Source: Sulfurimonas sp. (GTDB taxonomy: Bacteria; Campylobacterota; Campylobacteria; Campylobacterales; Sulfurimonadaceae). Taken from it: a stretch of DNA of 64,000 nucleotides. Of the stretch, positions 50,389 to 60,369 are shown one piece after another. Below the pieces are notes generated by a model that was given only the letters and a program-made list of their open reading frames with translations, had not been told where the DNA came from and made no database searches. The stretch lies in contig NZ_JAHYJB010000001.1 of the NCBI RefSeq assembly GCF_019429335.1, positions 156,738-220,737 of the forward strand. The letters are read 5' to 3'. Positions within the stretch are counted from its first letter, which is position 1. Every line of letters begins with the position of its first letter. A program made the position numbers and the translations under genes.

Positions 50389-50910
50389 TCAGTTAGTGAA
50401 TAAAAAATGGTTTGCTTCTCTCATGTATGTCACCGTAGCAACTTCCAAGAAAAACTCTTTTGCACTCTTGACATCTATAATTCTGTCTTTACCGCCCAGA
50501 TAAACCTCTATCTTTACGCCTCTGTTTGCGACAGTTTTGAGTTCATCTATGTTCCACTTATAGTTCAGCAGCTCTTCAAGCTCTTCTACTCTCTCTTGGC
50601 TATGTTCAACTATCTTTTTCTCATGCGGCAAAAAACATGACACTATAAACTCTTTTAAGTAAGTATCTCTGTTTTTTCTATATCCAAGCAGTTGAAGCTT
50701 CTTAAACTTCTCATCTTTGGTCTGAAAAAAGGCAGGAGAGAAAAGCTGCAATGTGTCCACTCTTTTTTTAAGCTCCAGCTGCTCTTTTACATCTTCAAAT
50801 GCTTTTATAGCTCCGTAGCTAAATCCACATACAGAGTAATCACTTCTGTTTATGTAATCACTAAAATAGTGATCTTCGCCATTAAGAGAAAAACCGCTAT
50901 AAAACTTCAT
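50389..50910 (-). CDS. bioV: Pimelyl-ACP methyl ester esterase (BioV-like alpha/beta hydrolase)
   Basis: Short alpha/beta-hydrolase with nucleophile elbow CGFSYGA, GGKDRIIDV and terminal EANHFLF; next to an ftsH2-like gene as in Helicobacter. Confidence 0.65.
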   Translation of the reverse strand: MKFYSGFSLNGEDHYFSDYINRSDYSVCGFSYGAIKAFEDVKEQLELKKRVDTLQLFSPAFFQTKDEKFKKLQLLGYRKNRDTYLKEFIVSCFLPHEKKIVEHSQERVEELEELLNYKWNIDELKTVANRGVKIEVYLGGKDRIIDVKSAKEFFLEVATVTYMREANHFLFTN

Positions 50911-52540
50911 CTAGTTTCTTTTTAACATCCGCCTTAGTAATGCTCTCTCTTTCGTTTAAGACCTCTTCTACATATTTCGTAACGCTCTGCAGAGACTCTA
51001 AAAGATTTCTAGTCTCATCATAAAGCTTCTTCATCAAAATCTCTTTTTCATGCTCTGTAGGGATGAGAGACGAACCCATTCCGTACTCTCCAATCATCTT
51101 CACGACTATCTCTTTTGCCTCGTCCAAATCGCTCTTAGCGCTGCTTGCATGTTCGTTATACTTGATATTACATGCAACTATTCCTGCCAAGAGCATTTTA
51201 ACTCTTGATTCAAGCTCATGTTTAATAAGAGGCTCGTCAGTTGATGGGGTAAGTTTCTCGTTTGAGAGCAACAATTTCTCAAAGGGGAGGTCAAAATATG
51301 TTGCGCAGATTACCTTTGCCGCCTGATACGTAACGCGATAGCGTTTTTGAAGCTCACTCAGCATCTGTAGCTTTTTCTTTCCAAACATTACCTTGTCTTT
51401 TACATTGTGAAAATGCTCTATGGTAACTTGAAAATCGTGCCCTCTTATAGCAAGAAGGGACGCCTCGTTTACAAGAGCCGCGAGTGATGCTCCGTTAAAT
51501 CCTACGGTCATGTTTGCTATTGCATTTACATCCACGTCATTTGGAACTTTGCCCAAGTATTTCAAGAGGATGGAAGCTCTCTCTTTTTTGGTAGGAAGTT
51601 CGACAAATACTCTTCTGTCAAACCTTCCTGCACGAAGAAGTGCCGAGTCTAAGACGTCTATTTTGTTTGTAGCCGCTATGACGATAACGCCGCTTGAGTT
51701 CTCAAAACCGTCCATTTCAGTGAGGAGCTGATTTAGTGTCGCTTCTCTCTCATCACTTCTCTGTCCGTCCCTTTTTTTACCGACTGCATCAATCTCGTCG
51801 ATAAAGATTATAGACGGAGAGTTGTTTTTGGCAGCTATAAAAAGCTCATGAACCCTTTTAGCACCCATACCAACGTATATCTGCACAAAAGATGCACCGC
51901 TCTGATAGTAAAACGGCACACCTGCAGCATTTGCAACCGCTTTAGCTATCATGGTTTTTCCAACTCCAGGAGGTCCCACTAAAAGAACGCCGCGTGGCAT
52001 TCTCGCACCGAAACTCTTGTAGCGTTTTGGCTTTTTCATAAAGTCGATAATCTCTTCGAGCTCTATTTTTACGTCACTTATCCCGCCGATATCGCTAAAT
52101 GTAACGTCGCTTTTTATAGACTCTATGGGCTGTGAGTGTTCAAGAGATGATTTAAATCTACCCTCACTTGTCCTCTCTATATTAAAAACTCTGTTTTTTT
52201 GGAGCCATCTAAACGCAAGCGTGCCAAGCCCTATAAAGAGAATAAAAAAGAGGATATAGATAACTGCGTTTGAGCTATTTTTTACCTTTACCTCATACTC
52301 TGCAAGCATATTTGGGGAAAGCTGTGAGGATGCGATTTTATAAACCTCTTTGTCTGTTTTGAGATATATAAAATATTTTGAAGCAACCACACTCTTAACT
52401 GTGCGGTTCTCCAAAATAGCAGTTGCGTCTTTAAGCGATATCGCCTCAGAGTTGTCTCTTAAAATAGCAAAGAGAACAAGTATAACAATTAAAAAGGCCG
52501 ATGCGTAAAGGGCAACTCTGTTTGTCTTAGACTCTACCAT
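50897..52540 (-). CDS. FtsH-like AAA+ ATPase lacking the HExxH protease motif
   Basis: GVLLVGPPGVGKTMIAKAVANAAGVPF, IIFIDEIDAVGKKR, SRH-like AATNKIDVLDSALLRAGRFDRRV; FtsH HEAGHA position reads TYQAAKVICATYF. Start MVESKTNRV after GAGGAG. Confidence 0.85.
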   Translation of the reverse strand: MVESKTNRVALYASAFLIVILVLFAILRDNSEAISLKDATAILENRTVKSVVASKYFIYLKTDKEVYKIASSQLSPNMLAEYEVKVKNSSNAVIYILFFILFIGLGTLAFRWLQKNRVFNIERTSEGRFKSSLEHSQPIESIKSDVTFSDIGGISDVKIELEEIIDFMKKPKRYKSFGARMPRGVLLVGPPGVGKTMIAKAVANAAGVPFYYQSGASFVQIYVGMGAKRVHELFIAAKNNSPSIIFIDEIDAVGKKRDGQRSDEREATLNQLLTEMDGFENSSGVIVIAATNKIDVLDSALLRAGRFDRRVFVELPTKKERASILLKYLGKVPNDVDVNAIANMTVGFNGASLAALVNEASLLAIRGHDFQVTIEHFHNVKDKVMFGKKKLQMLSELQKRYRVTYQAAKVICATYFDLPFEKLLLSNEKLTPSTDEPLIKHELESRVKMLLAGIVACNIKYNEHASSAKSDLDEAKEIVVKMIGEYGMGSSLIPTEHEKEILMKKLYDETRNLLESLQSVTKYVEEVLNERESITKADVKKKLDEVL

Positions 52541-53774
52541 GGTTGAACTCCTCTTTTGCTTCATAATCACTTATTTTAACCCAGTTTCCTACCAAATCTT
52601 CATCTGATTCAATCATAATTTTATTAAAATGCTGATCATATCCGACATAGTAGTTATCTTTTTGGCTCTCAATCAGAACATCAAGCTCGCCGCCAAACGC
52701 TTTTCTAAACTCATAGTTCTTAGCTTTTACAACATCTTCAAGTTCATGGAGTCTCTCTTTTGCCACTTTGCCGCCGACTTCCGGTTTCATTGTGGCTGAT
52801 GGTGTACCGTCGCGCTTAGAGTATGTAAAGGCGTGCAGATGTGTAAGCGGAAGCTCTTTTACGTTTCTCATGGCCTCGTCCCAAATCTCACGGCTCTCTC
52901 CAGGATGTCCTGTGATAAAATCCGTTCCTATCGCAAAACCCTTGCTTGCAAGAAGCTCAAAAAGCTCTCTGTCTTGTTTGTAGACATTTCTTCTATTCAT
53001 AAATTTAAGCATCTTAGGCGAAGTGTGCTGAAGTGCAATATGAAGATGACGCTCCAACCACGGTTCATCTAAAATCTCTTTAAACTCATCCGTTATCTGT
53101 ATTGGCTCTACGCTTCCGAGTCTTATACGTCTGACACCGCGGATTTGCGAAATCTTTTTCATCAAAGAGGCAATAGAACTGCCGCTCTTTTGTCCATAGC
53201 TTCCGACGTTTGTTCCGGTTAATATAAACTCTCCGAAACCGTTTGCACCGAGTCTGCTTATCTGCTCAAGAATCTTCTCTTCATCCATGCTTCTTGCATC
53301 GCCGCGAACATAAGGGATAATGCAGTAGGAGCAGCGAAAGTTGCACCCCTCTTGAATCTTTATAAACGCCCTGCTCTTACCAATAAAATCATCTACAACG
53401 CTCTCGTCTATGTGGTTTAAATCACCCGGTTCGTAAAAAGGCTCCTCTTTGCTTAACATCTCATCAATCTTAAGCTTCTCACTCTGACCAAATACGCCTG
53501 AAACACGTCCCTGTTCAAGAAGTTTCTCGCCTTTTGTATGCGCGCCGCAGCCTGTTAAAAATATTTTTGCTCCGCCACTGTTTTCTACATGTGAGATATA
53601 TGAGCGGACATGCGAATCTGCCCCGTTTGTCACTGTGCATGAGTTTACGACTATAACGTCAGCCTCGCTCTCATCTTCGGTAACAATATACTCTTTTGTG
53701 GCGCTCATCATGACTTGAGAGTCATAAAGATTTGTTCTGCACCCGAAAGTTTTAAAAAATATTTTTTTCTTCAT
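52527..53774 (-). CDS. mtaB: tRNA t6A37 methylthiotransferase (MtaB-like radical SAM)
   Basis: FKTFGCRTNLYDSQ, VVNSCTVTNGAD, IQEGCNFRCSYCIIPYVRG, TDFITGHPGE. Confidence 0.93.
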   Translation of the reverse strand: MKKKIFFKTFGCRTNLYDSQVMMSATKEYIVTEDESEADVIVVNSCTVTNGADSHVRSYISHVENSGGAKIFLTGCGAHTKGEKLLEQGRVSGVFGQSEKLKIDEMLSKEEPFYEPGDLNHIDESVVDDFIGKSRAFIKIQEGCNFRCSYCIIPYVRGDARSMDEEKILEQISRLGANGFGEFILTGTNVGSYGQKSGSSIASLMKKISQIRGVRRIRLGSVEPIQITDEFKEILDEPWLERHLHIALQHTSPKMLKFMNRRNVYKQDRELFELLASKGFAIGTDFITGHPGESREIWDEAMRNVKELPLTHLHAFTYSKRDGTPSATMKPEVGGKVAKERLHELEDVVKAKNYEFRKAFGGELDVLIESQKDNYYVGYDQHFNKIMIESDEDLVGNWVKISDYEAKEEFNHGRV

Positions 53775-55421
53775 CTACACCACTTCCTCGGTTGCAAATG
53801 GCGGAGTTTTTTTAGCACTCTGTTCTAGGTGCAGCATCTGCGTAGGGTATGCTATGGTTATATCATCCTCTGCTAAAAATGCATCAACAATCTCGGTAGA
53901 AATCACGCTTCTTAGGGTTAGTGTCGCATAGGCATTCGTAAGATACCAAGAGCTTATCTTAATGCCGTTTGTTTCAATAAAAGAGAAAATCCTAGGCTCC
54001 ACGTTGCTGTTTTTAAGACTGTAGTTGCTCCTTAATTTATTGAGCTGTTTTCTGGTTATATCGGTGTAGCCCTTTGAGAACTTTTTTGTTATCTCTTTGG
54101 CAAGATGGATTGCTTTTTTATGGTTTGAGTCGTATGTGATTGTTATGTCAACACCGTCCCACACAGTTTTTAGTGAACTGTGTGTGTAATTTGCTATCAT
54201 CCTCGTAAAGACATAGTTGTTTGGTATAAAAATAATTCTTCCGGCTCTTCTGTTCTCCAAAACAGTAGTTAGAGTAATATCCTCTAATATTGTCATTCTA
54301 AGAAGAGATATATCCATAACATCTCCCACATAAGTCATGCCGTCCATATCTACTCGTATTCTGTCTCCCACATGTATGCTTCCGCCAAAAACTATTACAA
54401 GCCAGCCGAGTATGCTCATAAACCAGTCTTTCATGGCAATCGCTATACCGGCAGAGGCAAACCCCAGTATTGTAACAAGATAGCTTACGTTTTCTATGTA
54501 GCTGAAAAACAGAATCAATATAATCAGCGTGAAATTTGCAAAAGTAATAACCTTGTTTGCCATATAGAAGCGCTCATTGTCGGTTATATATTTTTTAACA
54601 AAAAGCTTCACCAAAAAGAAAAAGACAAATACAACCAAAACTATAACGGTAATTTTTACCAATTTAACTATCTGAGACTCAATATCTTTGTCGATATTTA
54701 TCTCTATGATATCAAGTCTTTTTTCATACACGTCAGCCGTAACCTTCATGGTATCCAGTGCTGATTCAAATCTCTCGAGTTGCTTTGTTTTAGTCTCTAG
54801 CTTCTCTTTATATTTGTGCTCAATATCTATAGCCTCTATATGGCTATAGATATTTATCTCGCTCTTTAGCAGTGAGATAATCTCAGCCAACTCATTTTTT
54901 TTCAAAATATAGTCGCTAAAGCCTTTATCAAGAGTTTTGATATGTGAAATTCCGACAAATATATCAAATGGGTTCGTAACAGACGGTATTTCGTCTATAT
55001 TTGGAGGCGTTAAGAGCGTTGAAAACGGAGAGCTGTCTTTTTTCTTCAACTTCTCAATCTGTGATTCAAGTATCTTCTCTCTTGCAACCAGAGCGCTTAA
55101 CTCATCCATCTCGCTAAGATTTTTATCCCTCTTTTTCTGCAGATGCTCAATTCTTTTTATTATCTCTTCAAGGCTCTCTCTAACCTCCAGGGATGTAAGA
55201 TACGAAGCGTAACTCTTAATCCAGACACTGTCTTTTTTTGCTATTTTTTCTTCTATGCTTTTAAGCTCAGAGAGATATAGCGCAATCTTCTCTATATTTA
55301 TATTTTCTTGAGTAACTCTAGCGAGCTCAAGCTCTTCTGCGCTTACTTTTTGTGCAGCTTTTAGGCTCTCTGCAAAAATAAGCGATGAAGTAAGCAAGAG
55401 ATAGAAAAATATTTTTTTCAT
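53775..55421 (-). CDS. MscS-family mechanosensitive ion channel
   Basis: Signal peptide, long coiled coil, then LGFASAGIAIAMKDWFMSILGWLVIVFGGSIHVGDRIRVD...VMDISLLRMTILED...FIPNNYVF. Confidence 0.92.
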   Translation of the reverse strand: MKKIFFYLLLTSSLIFAESLKAAQKVSAEELELARVTQENINIEKIALYLSELKSIEEKIAKKDSVWIKSYASYLTSLEVRESLEEIIKRIEHLQKKRDKNLSEMDELSALVAREKILESQIEKLKKKDSSPFSTLLTPPNIDEIPSVTNPFDIFVGISHIKTLDKGFSDYILKKNELAEIISLLKSEINIYSHIEAIDIEHKYKEKLETKTKQLERFESALDTMKVTADVYEKRLDIIEINIDKDIESQIVKLVKITVIVLVVFVFFFLVKLFVKKYITDNERFYMANKVITFANFTLIILILFFSYIENVSYLVTILGFASAGIAIAMKDWFMSILGWLVIVFGGSIHVGDRIRVDMDGMTYVGDVMDISLLRMTILEDITLTTVLENRRAGRIIFIPNNYVFTRMIANYTHSSLKTVWDGVDITITYDSNHKKAIHLAKEITKKFSKGYTDITRKQLNKLRSNYSLKNSNVEPRIFSFIETNGIKISSWYLTNAYATLTLRSVISTEIVDAFLAEDDITIAYPTQMLHLEQSAKKTPPFATEEVV

Positions 55422-56470
55422 TGCGCTTTTCCAAATTTATTTAAAACGCACATTACTGTCGCCGTATCGACACTATCGGTAATAACGACTTCGCCTATGC
55501 CCAGAGGAAGAATAAAAGTTATTGCGGAGTCGGAACTCTTTTTGTCCAAAAAGAAAGCTTCGTAAAACTTCTTTACATCCTCTATCTCATAATTTACAGG
55601 TAAATTGTATTTTTGTAAAAGTGCCTTAACTTTAAGCGCCTCTTTCTCGCTCATAAGATTCATCTTGATTGCCATCTCATTTGCCATAACAATTCCGATT
55701 GCAACAGCTTCTCCGTGTAGATACTTTTTGTACCCTGTTTCGTTCTCTATCACATGTCCAAATGTATGCCCGTAATTAAGAGCGGCTCTTAAACCCTGCT
55801 CTTTCTCATCCTGAGAGACAACATTTGCCTTGGTTTGAACAGCCTGTTTTATTGTGTCTTGAAGAACTTGCGGATTGTTCAAATCAGCAACTTCCAAAAA
55901 CTCAAAAAACTCTCTATTAAATGTCACGGCCATTTTTACTATCTCTGCAACTCCCGCGCCAAACTCTCTGTTAGGAAGCGTTGTTAAAAAGTATGGGTCG
56001 ATATATACGGCCTTGGGCTGATGAAATGCGCCGATGAGATTTTTTCCGTACTTGTTGTTAAACCCAGTTTTTCCCCCGACACTCGCATCAACCTGAGAAA
56101 GCAGAGTTGTCGGTATCTGCACAAAATTAATCCCTCTTTGGTATATACTCGCCGCATATCCGGTCATGTCGCCAATAACGCCTCCGCCAAAGGCTATAAG
56201 CATCGATTTACGGTTAAAACGGTGTTCAAAAAGAGAGTTAAGGATAGTATCGATACTCTCCTGATTTTTGTACTCTTCACCATCTTTTAAAGTTATTACA
56301 TGTAACTCTTTTGCGCTGATTTTATCCAAGAGATAATCAAGATGAAGTTTTGAAACAGTAGAGTTCGTAACAACCGCAACTTTCGTATCAAAATGTATCT
56401 TAGGAAGAGTGCCTATCGTTATATCGTATGAGTCGTCTACAACTTTTTTAAGCTCTATGTGTACTTGCAT
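55418..56470 (-). CDS. aroB: 3-dehydroquinate synthase
   Basis: AFGGGVIGDMTGYAASIYQRGINFVQIPTTLLSQVDASVGGKTGFN, LNYGHTFGHVIEN. Confidence 0.97.
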   Translation of the reverse strand: MQVHIELKKVVDDSYDITIGTLPKIHFDTKVAVVTNSTVSKLHLDYLLDKISAKELHVITLKDGEEYKNQESIDTILNSLFEHRFNRKSMLIAFGGGVIGDMTGYAASIYQRGINFVQIPTTLLSQVDASVGGKTGFNNKYGKNLIGAFHQPKAVYIDPYFLTTLPNREFGAGVAEIVKMAVTFNREFFEFLEVADLNNPQVLQDTIKQAVQTKANVVSQDEKEQGLRAALNYGHTFGHVIENETGYKKYLHGEAVAIGIVMANEMAIKMNLMSEKEALKVKALLQKYNLPVNYEIEDVKKFYEAFFLDKKSSDSAITFILPLGIGEVVITDSVDTATVMCVLNKFGKAQ

Positions 56471-56548
56471 TATTTGTCCAAAAAATTTAATTAAATAAGT
56501 GGATATATAATACTTTAAAAATGGTAAAAAGCGGCTAAATTGGCTGCC

Positions 56549-57955
56549 CTAAATCTGCACCGGAATAAAAATCTGATGTTTATCGTCAAGTTTATGGTAA
56601 AGGCGCTCACTGTCCGTTGAAAAAAACGAATAAATTTTTCTTTTTGTCAATTTTTTTGTAAAAGGCAGAATTTGAAGAAAATCTTCTTTCTTTTTGAGTT
56701 TTTTAATTGGATTTTCACTCTCTTTTATTACCTTGATACTCTTTGAAAAAATGGTGGATAGATTATAATAGTGCTCAATAACCTGCTCTTTTGCGTCTTG
56801 ATGTTCGTTGAGATAGTTGTAAAGCTCAATGTTTAGGCTCATTTGTTCAGATATGTCAAAAATAGTAGACGAGATTTTTTCCAAATCACGGTTTTCGCTT
56901 AGTATTATTGAGGCATCTTTTACGGATGAGAATTTATTCTCGGAGAGTTTTAAAACAGGAACATGTGCCTGATAGAGCGTCTCTCTGGTTTTACAATCGT
57001 CAAACATCTCATTTGGAACTACTACTAAACCTGCATAAAAAGTTTTTATATCGTTAAAAAATCTCTCTTTTTGTCTGAGGATATCATAATCAATATCTAC
57101 GATAATATTTTCGGACCTATACTCTTTAATCTTCCAGATAATATCTATGTCGCTTGGATTTACTATTTTTATAATTAAAGTGTGTCCAAATTTTTCATGC
57201 GCATAGATTGCCCTGTCAATAAAACTAACAACACTCTTATGTTTTACCAAATCCATATCAAGATAGATGTAGATATTTGAGCCAAATGGTTCGGGAAACT
57301 GTCCTAGCTCTCTTTTGATTGCCCTGTAAACAGATTTTAAAACAGCTGGTTCCCCGACTAAAAGCAGAAGGTCGTTTGGCTGAATCATCCTGCGGCGATT
57401 AGGCATAATAAGTTTTCTGTTTCTGTATATCGCAACAATTCGCCACTCTTTTTGCTCAATAACTCCAATATGTTTATAGACAAACGAGCTTCCAAACGGA
57501 ACCAAAACCTCCATTATTTCGCCCTCGCCTATGCCGACGTTTTGAGCTATTACGGGAACGTTTGGCAGATAATCTAGCATTCTTGAGGATAGAATCTCTT
57601 TTGAGTTTATAAGAACAATATTTGAGTCCTCATTTTTGAGATTCCATTTGTTTAAAACTATAATGCGGAGTTGTTTTTTTATACTTCTGATATTTTTTAT
57701 CGTATGTTCGACATCAGCAGGGTTGTCCATGATGATTATTGCCTGAGTAAACTCCATCTTCAGCAGGTTTGCAAGTTTATATAGACTTGTCGGGTCAAAC
57801 TCATAAAACTTCATACGCGATTGATTTACATTTTTATTTTTTTTAGATTTTGCTTGAACGACATAGTACATGTTCTCACTGGTATAGGTGTCCATAACCC
57901 TTTTTATAAAGTGTTCTGCAACCTCACCGTCACTAATAATTAATATTTTTTTCAT
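56549..57955 (-). CDS. COG3400-family protein with TrkA-N-like and RCK_C-like regions
   Basis: Rossmann-like N-terminus KKILIISDGEVAEHFIKRV, RCK_C-like GSSFVYKHIGVIEQKEWRIVAIYRNRKLIMPNRRRMIQPNDLLLLVGEPAVL; no obvious TM. Confidence 0.75.
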   Translation of the reverse strand: MKKILIISDGEVAEHFIKRVMDTYTSENMYYVVQAKSKKNKNVNQSRMKFYEFDPTSLYKLANLLKMEFTQAIIIMDNPADVEHTIKNIRSIKKQLRIIVLNKWNLKNEDSNIVLINSKEILSSRMLDYLPNVPVIAQNVGIGEGEIMEVLVPFGSSFVYKHIGVIEQKEWRIVAIYRNRKLIMPNRRRMIQPNDLLLLVGEPAVLKSVYRAIKRELGQFPEPFGSNIYIYLDMDLVKHKSVVSFIDRAIYAHEKFGHTLIIKIVNPSDIDIIWKIKEYRSENIIVDIDYDILRQKERFFNDIKTFYAGLVVVPNEMFDDCKTRETLYQAHVPVLKLSENKFSSVKDASIILSENRDLEKISSTIFDISEQMSLNIELYNYLNEHQDAKEQVIEHYYNLSTIFSKSIKVIKESENPIKKLKKKEDFLQILPFTKKLTKRKIYSFFSTDSERLYHKLDDKHQIFIPVQI

Positions 57956-58004
57956 ATGTCATCTTCTGATTTTTTTTGTATTATATCATTAAAAAAATTT
58001 ACGG

Positions 58005-58496
58005 CTATCTTTTAACAACCTGAGCCCTCTTGACCCACATCTCGCCGTCGGCTTTTTTCCACTTTCTTTTTACAAAATAGCCCGATATCTTAATCCAGCT
58101 GTTTGTCATTACGCTTGAGGTAAAAGATCTCCTCCTCTCCCACTTGTCAATCTTGTTTCCGTCAATCGCATCATAAATAATGCTGTCTGTTTTTAGGCGA
58201 AACGGGCTTGGTTTAAACTCTACAATCTCATCAGCAACAGGAAGTTTTTTTTGATACTCTTCTTTCATCATAAGTTTTGGAAACGAGTATCTGTTTAGAT
58301 TGTCTGTAGAGTCAATAAATTGATTTTTATCTATATTTTCTTTGGATTTCAATAGTATTCTTTGCTCAAATACTATTTTTTCTAGTATTTTAATTTTTTC
58401 TGCCAGTTCCTCATTTTCTACTGCCAACTCTTTTTTTTGAATATTTTGTGAGTATAAAAAAGAAGATATTATTAAAATCAAAAGTGCTATCTTCAC
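58005..58496 (-). CDS. Secreted hypothetical protein with coiled coil
   Basis: N-terminal signal MKIALLILIISSFLYSQ, heptad-rich segment, C-terminal NSWIKISGYFVKRKWKKADGEMWVKRAQVVKR. Confidence 0.7.
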   Translation of the reverse strand: MKIALLILIISSFLYSQNIQKKELAVENEELAEKIKILEKIVFEQRILLKSKENIDKNQFIDSTDNLNRYSFPKLMMKEEYQKKLPVADEIVEFKPSPFRLKTDSIIYDAIDGNKIDKWERRRSFTSSVMTNSWIKISGYFVKRKWKKADGEMWVKRAQVVKR

Positions 58497-59611
58497 AAGG
58501 CTATCCTTTTTTTACTGAGTTTAACACCCATCTCTACATGGTGGGTATAAGCAAACTGATCAAAAAGCGCCATATCATAAACATCGTGTGTCTTAGACAA
58601 AATAGCCAAATCTCTAACAAGTGTCTCCGGATTGCATGATATATATATTATATTTTCATATCTTGCCACAAAGCTACATGTAGCTTCATCCATTCCGCTT
58701 CTTGGAGGATCGACAAAGATAGTATTTATCTTATATGCGTCGATATCTATATCTTTCATTCTATTAAAAGCTCTTACGCCATCAAGCGCCTGAACAAAAT
58801 CTTCGACGCTCATTCGTACAAATTCTATGTTATCAACACCGTTTAAAGTCATGTTAGTTTTAGCAGCGTTAATTGAGGATTTTGATATCTCTGTTGCCAA
58901 AATTTTTCTAAACTCCTTGGCAAATGGTATAGTAAAGTTACCTGCACCGCAATATAGTTCAAGCAAATCACCCTGTGTATCAGACAAATTTTTCAACACC
59001 CATCCAATCATCTGCTCATTAACCTTGGAATTTGGCTGCGTAAAGCTGTTTTCTATATAGTTGAATCTAAATTCCGTGCCACCAACATTTAAAATCTCTG
59101 TGACATAGTCCTGTTTTATTACTACTTTTTGCCCTCTGCTGCGTCCGATAATATATATCTCAAGCTCATCTGCAATTTTTGCCGCAACATCTCTCCAAGC
59201 GGAGTCCAAAGCTCTGTGATAAAGAAGTGAAACAACTATCTCACCGCTCTGTGAACTTAAAAAATCAACTCCAAAGAGTTTAAAACCTATACAGTTGTCT
59301 TCTATAGCTTTTAAAAGTTTTGGCATAAGAGCAAATATCGGCTCGCTTACCTGAGGGCACTCATCTATGAAAACTACACCGCTTTTATCTATGCTATTCA
59401 TCGCATAGTAAAGCTTTTCATCAATGTGCCATATCTTAAACTCGCTTCTTGAGCGGTAGTGGCTAAGCGGTGATCTAAAGATTGATATATCGCCACTATA
59501 AAATGGGCTAAACCTCTCTTTGTTTAACTCTGATTTTAAAAAGAGCTGTTTCTCATACCCACCCTCATAGACTACGCACGCACCGCACTTTCCAAAATAT
59601 TTACAATTCAC
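58493..59611 (-). CDS. trmA: tRNA (uracil(54)-C5)-methyltransferase
   Basis: SFTQPNSKVNEQMI, LLELYCGAGNFTIPFA, FVDPPRSGMDEAT, YISCNPETLVRDL. Confidence 0.95.
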   Translation of the reverse strand: MNCKYFGKCGACVVYEGGYEKQLFLKSELNKERFSPFYSGDISIFRSPLSHYRSRSEFKIWHIDEKLYYAMNSIDKSGVVFIDECPQVSEPIFALMPKLLKAIEDNCIGFKLFGVDFLSSQSGEIVVSLLYHRALDSAWRDVAAKIADELEIYIIGRSRGQKVVIKQDYVTEILNVGGTEFRFNYIENSFTQPNSKVNEQMIGWVLKNLSDTQGDLLELYCGAGNFTIPFAKEFRKILATEISKSSINAAKTNMTLNGVDNIEFVRMSVEDFVQALDGVRAFNRMKDIDIDAYKINTIFVDPPRSGMDEATCSFVARYENIIYISCNPETLVRDLAILSKTHDVYDMALFDQFAYTHHVEMGVKLSKKRIAL

Positions 59612-59628
59612 ATTATCTACTTTATTAT

Positions 59629-60369
59629 CTATTTAATTGAAGCTATAAGATTGCCGATTAGCAAATTCCATCCGTCTATAAGAATAAAAATAAGTATCTT
59701 GAAGGGCAGCGCTATCATAATAGGCGGCAACATCATCATACCCATAGACATAAGGATTGAGGCAACAACCATATCTATTACCAAAAACGGCAAAAATAGC
59801 AAAAATCCAATCTCAAAAGCCGTCTTTAACTCACTAATTACAAATGCTGGAATAATTATAGAGAGAGGAACATCTGCAACAGTTGTGGGATTTTCCATCT
59901 TTCTGATTCTAAAAAAGAGGGCCAAATCCTTCTCTCTTGTGTTTCTTATCATAAAATTTTTAAACGGCATGGCAGTTTTGTCAAACGCCTCTTCATACCC
60001 GATTTTCTCTTCAATATATGGCTTAATACCCTCTTCGTAGGCTTTTGTGCCGACCGGTTCCATAACAAAAAATGTCAAAATCATCGCAAGCATAACAAGA
60101 AGCTGCGTCGGTGGAACCTGCTGTGTACCCAAAGCTTGGCGTAAAAAGCCAAAGACTATTACAAATCTAGTAAATGTAGTCATGACAAGAACCATGCTTG
60201 GCGCCAAGAAAAGCAGTGTTAAAAGAACAAGTACATTCAGGGAACTAACCAGCTGCTGAGGGGTGTTCGGAGCCGATAGCTCAAAATTCATAGTCGGTAT
60301 AGTAACGCTCTCGGCACCAAAGAGAGAAGCCATGCCAAGAGTGGCAACCAACAAAAAAAGTCTAAACAT
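59629..60369 (-). CDS. fliP: Flagellar type III secretion protein FliP
   Basis: LTLLFLAPSMVLVMTTFTRFVIVFGFLRQALGTQQVPPTQLL, FVISELKTAFEIGFLLFLPFLVIDMVVASILMSMGMMMLPP. Confidence 0.98.
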   Translation of the reverse strand: MFRLFLLVATLGMASLFGAESVTIPTMNFELSAPNTPQQLVSSLNVLVLLTLLFLAPSMVLVMTTFTRFVIVFGFLRQALGTQQVPPTQLLVMLAMILTFFVMEPVGTKAYEEGIKPYIEEKIGYEEAFDKTAMPFKNFMIRNTREKDLALFFRIRKMENPTTVADVPLSIIIPAFVISELKTAFEIGFLLFLPFLVIDMVVASILMSMGMMMLPPIMIALPFKILIFILIDGWNLLIGNLIASIK

